A DNA stretch of 64,000 bases from NCBI GenBank assembly GCA_049472395.1, contig JBLIRR010000016.1, positions 57,192-121,191 on the forward strand. The letters run 5' to 3'. Origin of the DNA: JBLIRR01 sp049472395 (GTDB lineage: Bacteria > SZUA-182 > DTGQ01 > JBLIRR01). This document shows, piece by piece, positions 25,856 to 32,963 of this stretch. The translations under genes and the position numbers were made by a program. How positions within the stretch are numbered: the stretch's first letter is position 1; the number at the start of each line of letters is the position of its first letter. The notes beneath the pieces were generated by a model. The model searched no databases. It was not told where the DNA came from and saw only the letters and a program-made list of their open reading frames with translations.

Positions 25856-27820
25856 ATGGCATTAAGAAATGGATTTAAAATAACCTTATTGATTTATATA
25901 CTGCTTTTTTTTATAGGCATTGTGGTATATGCGCCCATTGCTCATGCGCAGAATTGGGTTGAGCTTCCACCCTATAATACCTTATGGCCCTTATGGTCTC
26001 CAACTCTCTCTCCTGTTGACGCTGTTACGGGTTTGCCAACACCTATAGTGACCGCACTTGCTCCGGATACGATATTGCCTGAGATGCCGGGATTAACCTG
26101 GGACCCCTCTATGCCGTATCCCTGGTTATTATACAATACATTATCAGGTATGGCCTATTTTGATCCACTGGCTGGTATAAATTTATGGCCTGCTCCTTCT
26201 CTACTGGATGATGCTGGTTTGCCTGCTCCTATTCCTCTCCCAATAGGTTATGCGGACCTTCCCCCGACTGATGCCTCATGGCTGGCAACTAATGTTCCCC
26301 TTGCCAATAACAGTTTAGTGCTCGCTTATCGGTCATTTTCACCGGTACTTGCAGGCCCTGCATGGTTCACAGCACCGCCTCCTCTGACCAGTTTGCTCAC
26401 CCCTCTTGATATTCTGGGTCCTGTGCTTGGCACACCTACTGCTCTTGCTCCGGTGGTTCCTGTTTTACCTCCTGCAACTCTACCGGCACCAACGTTACCT
26501 ATACCAACCGTAATTCCTCCAACTGCCGCCATATCACAACTGTTAGCTGAGCAAGCAGGGACCTGGGAAGGACTATGGTCTACGGGACTTACAAGTGGTC
26601 CCTTAACTATAAACCTTGTTGAAGATCCTATACTCCTAGGGACAGTTACTGGTTTTGTTCAGTTAGTAGGCAATTTCGTTCTTCCAACGTTAGTAGAAGT
26701 AACCGGTGAAGTGCTTAATAACCAAGTAATTCTTACCGGCTCAGGGCTTGGTATAGGAAGTCAGATTATTACCATAGATCTCGTAGGCACGCTTCTTTCT
26801 CCGACTGAAATGGAGGGCAATTATACTCTGATTAAACCGGGGCCTTCAATACGTGAGGTTGGGGCATTCCAAGCAATACTGACAACTCCCGCTATTGTCG
26901 CTCCTGCGCCAGTTCCTACTGTCGTAATACCAGCACCAACCGTCCCAGTTCCCACTGCGCCTGTTCCTACTGTTGTCGCTCCCACTGCACCTGTCCCGAC
27001 TGTTGTATCTCCAACCGTGGTTGCACCAACTGCCGCGATATCTCAGATTATTCTACCACCACCTCTGGTTCTTGCCGAACAGGCCGGGACCTGGCTTGGT
27101 ACCTGGTATCTCGGATTTTTATTCGGTGATATGACCATGATCCTTACTGAGAATCCTTTAACCGGTTATCTAAGCGGTACAGTGACGATGATTGGAAACA
27201 TTGCTTTGGGACTTTCTACACCACTGCCACCCATTGATGTTTTTGGTACCGCAACCGCAGGTTCTATTGATGTGAGTGGTATTGATCCATCCGGACTCTA
27301 TTCGCTGAGTATTAATGGAATCTTAATCAGTCCTACGGAAATGACTGGAAACTGGACCGTGGTAAAAATCTCTACCGGCCTTCCGACAAAGAATGGCCTC
27401 GGTACTTTTGAAGTTACTTTGGCTGATGCAGTAACTTTTGCTCCCACAACCGTGGCTCCTACAGCGATCGCTCCTGTTCCCACTGGGGTAGTGCCAACTG
27501 CAATAGCACCTGTTCCGACAGTTCCTGTGGTGCCACCACCTGTACCGACAGTTCCCGTTCCGACAGTTCCTGTGGTGCTACCACCTGTACCGACAGTTCC
27601 ATTAGGAACTGTGCCAGTTCTAACTCCACCAACAGTGCCTATACCAACGGTCCCTGTACCGACAACTCCTGTGCCAGTTATACCCGCACCAACAGTTCCG
27701 GTTCCAACAGCACCCGTTGCTACTCCAATAACAGCTACAATACCTGCTCCTATTCCACTTGCACCTACTGGTGTTTTAATACCGCCTACAGCAGTAATTT
27801 CTGGTTTAATTCTATTTTAG
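25856..27820 (+). CDS. QNW-family secreted protein, paralog 5 (two GTW modules, long Pro-rich tail)
   Basis: 654 residues; signal peptide cleaved at AHA/QNW; AAGGAAGAG upstream of the ATG. After the family N-terminal domain come module 1 (GTWEGLWSTGLTSGPL, full length) and module 2 of the YLGFLFGDM subtype (GTWLGTWYLGFLFGDM). Unlike its relatives, it continues into a Pro-Thr-Val tail of about 120 residues and ends PPTAVISGLILF. The end coincides with the place where another module would begin in the other proteins, so the gene looks cut at a module boundary. The same kind of ending is found at 32117. Function unknown. Confidence 0.85.
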   Translation: MALRNGFKITLLIYILLFFIGIVVYAPIAHAQNWVELPPYNTLWPLWSPTLSPVDAVTGLPTPIVTALAPDTILPEMPGLTWDPSMPYPWLLYNTLSGMAYFDPLAGINLWPAPSLLDDAGLPAPIPLPIGYADLPPTDASWLATNVPLANNSLVLAYRSFSPVLAGPAWFTAPPPLTSLLTPLDILGPVLGTPTALAPVVPVLPPATLPAPTLPIPTVIPPTAAISQLLAEQAGTWEGLWSTGLTSGPLTINLVEDPILLGTVTGFVQLVGNFVLPTLVEVTGEVLNNQVILTGSGLGIGSQIITIDLVGTLLSPTEMEGNYTLIKPGPSIREVGAFQAILTTPAIVAPAPVPTVVIPAPTVPVPTAPVPTVVAPTAPVPTVVSPTVVAPTAAISQIILPPPLVLAEQAGTWLGTWYLGFLFGDMTMILTENPLTGYLSGTVTMIGNIALGLSTPLPPIDVFGTATAGSIDVSGIDPSGLYSLSINGILISPTEMTGNWTVVKISTGLPTKNGLGTFEVTLADAVTFAPTTVAPTAIAPVPTGVVPTAIAPVPTVPVVPPPVPTVPVPTVPVVLPPVPTVPLGTVPVLTPPTVPIPTVPVPTTPVPVIPAPTVPVPTAPVATPITATIPAPIPLAPTGVLIPPTAVISGLILF

Positions 27821-27836
27821 TTTAAACCAATTTCAT

Positions 27837-27900
27837 GCTAGTGAAGGTCCGCCTAAAATCGGGTAGTTTTCTAAAGCTTCCTCGGCGGATCTTCACTAGC
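27837..27900 (+). terminator. Long hairpin after paralog 5
   Basis: 17-bp near-perfect stem GCTAGTGAAGGTCCGCC/GGCGGATCTTCACTAGC around a 30-nt loop, 16 bp after the stop; no T-run directly after. Confidence 0.6.
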
Positions 27901-28381
27901 AAAGTATAAATTTTATTACCCTGTCGAATATATTATATTCATAATTAATTCTTAAAACCTCGCCAAAAAAAGGAATAGGCCCTTTTTTTATTACTATAAT
28001 CATCCTCACATAACCTGATACTATTTTTTCAGGACACTATTGCGCATGTGAGATAAAGAATCGTGCAAATAGTGTAAGAGTAACCATATGAGGGCTATTC
28101 TGGTTCTTTTTAAATCCTTGGTATGCTTTATGCTGAAATATTAAGAATCAAGCATTATTAATGTTAATTAAAGGCATAGGGTAGAAAGGAAATATACATA
28201 ATTGCCTTTAACTTATGAAACCACTAAATCAGAAAGGAGGGTATCAATTATATAAAAATAACTTCCTTCAAATTATAGGTTTAAGCGCAATGGTTAAGGT
28301 AGAGGAAAGTAACGATAATAGGTAATTTAGGATTAGGATTTAAAGAGATTATTAAGTATATAATGGGAGGAAAGTTAGGTT
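27901..28381. other. 481-bp intergenic leader
   Basis: No gene seen. Holds a 13-bp near-perfect stem ACACTATTGCGCA/TGTGCAAATAGTGT-like (28034-28075) and the leader hairpin and GAAAGGAGG box listed next. Confidence 0.55.
28169..28240 (+). promoter_or_regulatory. Leader hairpin plus distal GAAAGGAGG box
   Basis: Stem TAAAGGCA/TGCCTTTA (28169-28210), then GAAAGGAGG at 28232-28240, 141 nt before the ATG at 28382. Confidence 0.5.
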
Positions 28382-29410
28382 ATGGAAACAAAAATCATAA
28401 AAGTAATCGCAGTGCAATTTTTGGTACTTTTAATAGGAGCATTGATACTATATTTGCCCCATGCACACGCTCAAAATTGGGTTGAGCTACCACCATATAA
28501 TACACTCTGGCCATTATGGTCACCTGCATTGTCTCCTATCGATGCCGGGACAGGCCTACCAACACCAATAGTTACATCACTTGCATCAGATACGCTGTTG
28601 CCGATAGCTCCAGGATTGACCTGGGATCCATCCTTGCCCTATCCATGGCTATTATATAATACATTTTCAGGTTTGGCTTATTTTGATCCCTTAGCGGGAA
28701 TTAATTTATGGCCAGCACCAAGTCTGCTTGATGATGCAGGAAATCCTGCTGCTATTGCACTTCCACCAGATTATGCAAATCTTCCTCCGACCGATGGGAT
28801 TTGGCTCGTCAATAATGTCCCTACTGCTAATCTTTATTACAGACTATACTTTACATCAATTCCTGTTATTCCCCCAACCACGCCGATCACCGGTCCGACT
28901 AATTCAGTATTGGCCACTTTGTTAACGCCTCTTGATATTCTGGGCCCGACACTGGGCGTACCGACTATTCTAGCACCTCCTTTACCCCTACCAATCCCAA
29001 CTGCACCAGTGCCGACTTTAATAACACCAACTGCTGCCATATCACAATTAATTCTTGCAGAGCAAACAGGTACATGGCAAGGTATCTGGAGCACAGGCAC
29101 GCTCTCAGGTCAGATGACTTTAAATTTGACTGAAGATCCTGTATTTGGGACCTTAGCTGGGTATGTTCAATTGTTAGGAAATACAAATTTATGGACCTTA
29201 GTGGAAGTCACGGGAGAAGTTCTTAATACACAGATTATTGTGAGTGGATCGGGTATTGGTTTTGGAGGTATGACATTTACGATTGATGTTGCTGGAATTT
29301 TGGATACTCCTGATACTATGTCCGGAACGTATTCGATAGCAAATACCAGCGGCTCTTTAACGGAGAATGGGAGCTTTAAGCTCGCACTTGTTGCCCCTGT
29401 TGTGTTCTAA
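28382..29410 (+). CDS. QNW-family secreted protein, paralog 6 (one GTW module)
   Basis: 342 residues, the shortest intact member: signal peptide cleaved at AHA/QNW, family N-terminal domain, a very short Pro linker, one module (GTWQGIWSTGTLSGQM, GYVQLLGNTNLWTLVEVTG). The N-terminal domain ends with the TANLYYRLYF variant also present in the gene at 20967, and the ribosome-site region is nearly the same as there (GGAGGAAAGTTAGGTT before ATG). These two are therefore probably the closest pair in the array. It ends LVAPVVF. A good terminator follows. Function unknown. Confidence 0.85.
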   Translation: METKIIKVIAVQFLVLLIGALILYLPHAHAQNWVELPPYNTLWPLWSPALSPIDAGTGLPTPIVTSLASDTLLPIAPGLTWDPSLPYPWLLYNTFSGLAYFDPLAGINLWPAPSLLDDAGNPAAIALPPDYANLPPTDGIWLVNNVPTANLYYRLYFTSIPVIPPTTPITGPTNSVLATLLTPLDILGPTLGVPTILAPPLPLPIPTAPVPTLITPTAAISQLILAEQTGTWQGIWSTGTLSGQMTLNLTEDPVFGTLAGYVQLLGNTNLWTLVEVTGEVLNTQIIVSGSGIGFGGMTFTIDVAGILDTPDTMSGTYSIANTSGSLTENGSFKLALVAPVVF

Positions 29411-29425
29411 TCGATATTAGCAGCG

Positions 29426-29479
29426 CTGGGTGCAGGATTCGAAATAATGATATATCAAGAAACCGGCACCCAGTTTTTT
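29426..29479 (+). terminator. Terminator after paralog 6
   Basis: Stem CTGGGTGC/GCACCCAG with a 32-nt loop, followed by T6 (29474-29479). Confidence 0.75.
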
Positions 29480-29591
29480 AATCTTAGGTAGGGAAAATAA
29501 TATCAAAAATAAGGATGCAACCTTATAAAAGGAGGAACCTACAAGTAATCTGAAGTTTGCTACACTGACCGAAGGGATTAAAGTCAGAAGC

Positions 29592-30240
29592 ATGGGTTAT
29601 CAACACTTATAGGTATTTTCTTATTATACCCTCAATTTGCTCAGGCTCAAAACTGGTTTGCATTGCCGCTGTATAATATATTATGGCCTCTATGGTCACC
29701 CATTTATCGCCTATGAGCAGTATTATCGGCACGCCAACACCTCTAGCAAGCACCTTGATGTCGGCAACTCAACTGCCTGTGATGCCCGGGTGTTGACGTA
29801 GGATCCGTCATTACCATTAACTTCCATATACGGATCTGTTCAATTGCTAGGCAATCCTACCCTGGCAACCCTCGTGGATTTGCCCGGTGAGGTAATAAAT
29901 AGTCAGATATATCTCAATGGTTCAAATACTGGCACAGGTGGTCCAATTGGGATTGATATTATCGGATTCTCATTTCACCAACTGAAATGGAGGGAAATTA
30001 TACTTTATATAAGGGCACATCCTCCATTTTAGAAAGCGGAGGATTTCAGGTTACGCTTATACCACCGGTTATTTTTTCTCCTCCAACGTCTGTTGGCCCC
30101 GTTCCTTGTTCCTGTTCCCACAGCATTAATTCCTCCTCCGATAGCCCCTATTGTAACAATAACAGTACCAACTGCGCCCATACCTACAGTGCCCGTCCCC
30201 GTATCAACAGTTATCACTCCCACAGCTGCTATATCAGAAA
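29592..30240 (+). pseudogene. Decayed QNW-family paralog
   Basis: From an ATG at 29592, remnants of the family can be read in shifting frames: a signal-peptide tail with AQAQNW (near 29640), then LPLYNILWPLWSP, then GTPTPLASTL and LPVMPG. The sequence then jumps directly to the middle of a GTW module (VQLLGNPTLATLVDLPGEV, about 29837), so most of the N-terminal domain and the first half of the module are deleted. A further frameshift near 29985 separates it from MEGNYTLYKGTSSILESG. A Pro-rich tail with a PTAAIS-like end follows to about 30240. An AAAAGGAGG box (29527-29535) persists 57 nt upstream. Stops and frameshifts make it a pseudogene. Confidence 0.88.
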
Positions 30241-30300
30241 ATATTTTATTTTTATTGTAACCATAAAACATTATTGTGGGCCATTCTTCATCACATTATA

Positions 30301-30866
30301 AATGGAAAATAGCCCATTTCCTTTTTACTCTTGTAAGAGAAAAACTAAGAAAGAGTATATAATTAATTAATCATTCATAAATATTATAACGTACTAAAGT
30401 TCAAAGTATTATGAAATTAGTCACTGGCTAAAGGATTTAATGCCCGGTGTAAATTATTCATATAATTTCATAGTAGTAATAAAAATTCATAATAATTATC
30501 TATTATTCCCTAGTTACCATACGTATCTCGCAGATTATTCCATCTGTTTGAAACACTTTCTCATGGTACAAACCAATTCATATATGATGGTATAGTTCTT
30601 GCTCATGTATTAATTAATTTTACCTTCTACATTAAGAATTAAGTAATAATAGATGAAGGTTTTTTCACTTTTATCCCCAGAAGAATAAAAGAATGCACTT
30701 TTTGTGCGGACAAATTTTTAATAACTTACTAATAGAGAAAGGAGGGTCTACTATTTATTTAAGACATTAAGCAATGGTAGGTTAATGGGGATCTGCATAA
30801 AAGTAAAAAAGTATGAAGTAAAATATTTGAAGGAATCTTTTGAGGTGATGAAAGGAAAATCAGCTT
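30301..30866. other. 566-bp intergenic leader
   Basis: No gene seen. AT-rich; an ACCTTC/GAAGGT stem followed by T6 lies at about 30622-30666, possibly a terminator or attenuator. The hairpin and GAAAGGAGG box follow. Confidence 0.5.
30695..30745 (+). promoter_or_regulatory. Short hairpin plus distal GAAAGGAGG box
   Basis: GCAC/GTGC mini-stem (30695-30707), then GAAAGGAGG at 30737-30745, 121 nt before the ATG at 30867. Confidence 0.45.
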
Positions 30867-32117
30867 ATGGTTATTTGGCATAAATTCGAATTAATTACAT
30901 CATTAGTTATATTATTATTTTTTTTAATTATTATTTTTTCACCTATTACTCAGGCTCAAAATTGGGTTGAACTACCCCCCTATAATACATTATGGCCTTT
31001 ATGGTCACCGGTTCTTTCTCCGGTTAGCGATATAACAGGTGTACCGACACCAATAGTAAGTTCACTCACATCGGATACTGATCTAATCGTTATGCCAGGA
31101 TTAACCTGGGATCCGACTTTACCTTATCCTTGGCTTTTATATAACACTTTATCCGGTCTCATTTATTTTGACCCGCTCACCGGCATTAATAGCTGGCCAG
31201 TACCATCTTTGATTGATGATACAGGACATCCGGCTCCTATTGATCTACCGACAGATTACGCAGATCTTCCTTCAACTGATGCACTATGGCTGACTACGTA
31301 TCTGCCGATTGCCAATAATAGTTATATTCTTTCCTATCCCTCCATTTTGCCCCCATTTGCAGGGCCAACCTGGTTGTATCCGTCGCTGGTGCCAAATCTG
31401 CTGTCGGCTCAAGATATTTTAGGTCCGATATTAGGGGTACCGAGCGCTCTTTTGCCTCCACTAGCCTCCCCCATTGCTCCTCCAATACTCACAACCCCTG
31501 TGCCAACTGTTGCAGTGCCAACTGCCGCGATCTCAGCCTTATATATAGCAGAACAAGCCGGAACTTGGAGCGGAAATTGGATTAGCTTAATAAAGGCTCA
31601 GAGTGGATCTATGGACCTTGATCTTGTTGAGAATCCCCAAACGGGTTTATCAGGGACAGCATTTCTGATCGGGTATAATAGTATTTTTGAGCCATTTGAA
31701 GTTGCCGGTCCGTTGCCTACAGGAGGATTTTTTATTTTACGAGGCACCTATGTTAATCCTACAAGTGGTGCTACGTATGATATAGAGTTTGAATGCACCT
31801 TAATTAGTGATACAAGGATTGAGGGAAATTATTTTATAGAGAAAGTAGGTGCTACAAAAGCTGACTATGGAGAAATTTCTCTTAATCTGGTGACACCAGT
31901 AATCACAGTTCCCGCACCAACGGTAACACCGGTTGTTCCTGCTCCTGCACCGGTTGTTCCTGCTCCAACAGTGCCTGTTGCTCCGACACCTATAGTACCC
32001 CCTGGAACGATACCTGTTCCAGTAACCTCTACTGTGCCCATTGCGCCTGTAGTTACCACCCCTGTTCCGGTGCCACCTACGGCAGCAGTTTCAGGCTTAT
32101 TTTGGTGGTGGTTTTAA
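30867..32117 (+). CDS. QNW-family secreted protein, paralog 7 (one divergent GTW module)
   Basis: 416 residues; signal peptide cleaved at TQA/QNW. The N-terminal domain is recognisable but the most diverged of the set (INSWPVPSLIDDTG, LLSAQDILGPILG). Its single module is also divergent: it begins GTWSGNWISLIKAQSG and lacks the LLGNP strand, having FLIGYNSIFEPFEV instead. It then runs into a Pro-rich tail ending PPTAAVSGLFWWWF. As in paralog 5, the protein stops just after the PTAA(V/I)S motif that normally precedes a module, here with a Trp-rich tip. AAAGGAAAA lies upstream of the ATG. Function unknown; it is the last gene of the array. Confidence 0.83.
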   Translation: MVIWHKFELITSLVILLFFLIIIFSPITQAQNWVELPPYNTLWPLWSPVLSPVSDITGVPTPIVSSLTSDTDLIVMPGLTWDPTLPYPWLLYNTLSGLIYFDPLTGINSWPVPSLIDDTGHPAPIDLPTDYADLPSTDALWLTTYLPIANNSYILSYPSILPPFAGPTWLYPSLVPNLLSAQDILGPILGVPSALLPPLASPIAPPILTTPVPTVAVPTAAISALYIAEQAGTWSGNWISLIKAQSGSMDLDLVENPQTGLSGTAFLIGYNSIFEPFEVAGPLPTGGFFILRGTYVNPTSGATYDIEFECTLISDTRIEGNYFIEKVGATKADYGEISLNLVTPVITVPAPTVTPVVPAPAPVVPAPTVPVAPTPIVPPGTIPVPVTSTVPIAPVVTTPVPVPPTAAVSGLFWWWF

Positions 32118-32130
32118 ATACAATTAGCGT

Positions 32131-32273
32131 AGCTCCGCTTTAAGAATCGAAAATTTCTTATTTCTTTTCCGTTGCGGAGCTTCGTGACTATATTCTATTA
32201 TAAATTTACCCTTATTTTAACTTTTACCTGTGCCCCCTTTTTCCCCTCTTATGTGGAGGAGAAAGGGGGCACA
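32131..32273 (+). terminator. Two consecutive hairpins closing the array
   Basis: AGCTCCGC/GCGGAGCT (32131-32181), followed by a strong stem TGTGCCCCCTTT/AAAGGGGGCACA (32229-32273). They lie between the array and the nitroreductase gene; neither has a long T-run. Confidence 0.6.
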
Positions 32274-32320
32274 ATAAGAGGAGAGTATTGTCAGATTTGT
32301 TGAATTCGACAACACTTTTT

Positions 32321-32347
32321 TTGTTTTTTCAAGGAAATTGGTATAAT
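32321..32347 (+). promoter_or_regulatory. Extended -10 promoter of the nitroreductase gene
   Basis: TGGTATAAT is a perfect extended -10 (TATAAT at 32342-32347); the -35 is poor (TTGTTT at 32321-32326, 15-bp spacer). It lies 78 bp before the ATG at 32425. The 32118-32424 gap holds this and the two hairpins, and no gene. Confidence 0.55.
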
Positions 32348-32424
32348 AGTCATTCAAAAGCAGATTTCGTATACTCTAATTTTTATGTTTATAAATAGTG
32401 GTTAGAAAGCATAGGAGGATTCGA

Positions 32425-32928
32425 ATGGATTTAATTGAGATTATTAAAAACAGAAAAAGCCAGAGGACATTTATAGATAAAACTATCAGAGCGAAAGATA
32501 TCGAGGCAATTATCGATGCTGCTCGCTATGCGGCAACAGCGAGGAATATCCAGCCATGGGAATTTATCATCGTCACGGAAAAAGAAATGAAAAACAAGAT
32601 TGCACAGATTGCCACTACTGGTTCTTTTATCGCCCAGGCTGCTGCATGTGTGATTGTGTTTTGTGAAGATACAAAATATTATCTTGAAGATGGCTGTGCA
32701 GCCACGGAGAATATTCTGTTAGCCGCAACTGCCATGGGAATATCCTCTTGCTGGGTGGCCGGGGATAAAAAGCCATATACTCAGACAATAAACAAGTTGC
32801 TCGATGTCCCTTTACGCTACAAACTTATCTCATTAATAGCTCTTGGCTATCCGGATGAAGAAAAAGAAGCTCCTGAAAAACGACCTTTGCACGATGTCAT
32901 GCACTGGGAAAAATTCACCAGTGCCTAA
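32425..32928 (+). CDS. Nitroreductase-family FMN oxidoreductase
   Basis: 167-residue flavoprotein of the nitroreductase superfamily, cytoplasmic. The FMN-binding opening RKSQRTF is followed by AARYAATARNIQPWEFIIV and the C-terminal glycine-turn region AATAMGISSCWVAG. AGGAGG sits 7 nt before the ATG at 32425; an upstream GTG at 32398 is not needed. The gap to the GH57 gene is 35 bp, so the two may be cotranscribed. The substrate cannot be predicted. Small members of this type reduce nitro compounds, quinones or flavins. Confidence 0.9.
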   Translation: MDLIEIIKNRKSQRTFIDKTIRAKDIEAIIDAARYAATARNIQPWEFIIVTEKEMKNKIAQIATTGSFIAQAAACVIVFCEDTKYYLEDGCAATENILLAATAMGISSCWVAGDKKPYTQTINKLLDVPLRYKLISLIALGYPDEEKEAPEKRPLHDVMHWEKFTSA

Positions 32929-32963
32929 TGATTCTTTTAAGCGGATCAGACGATAAATAAGAC

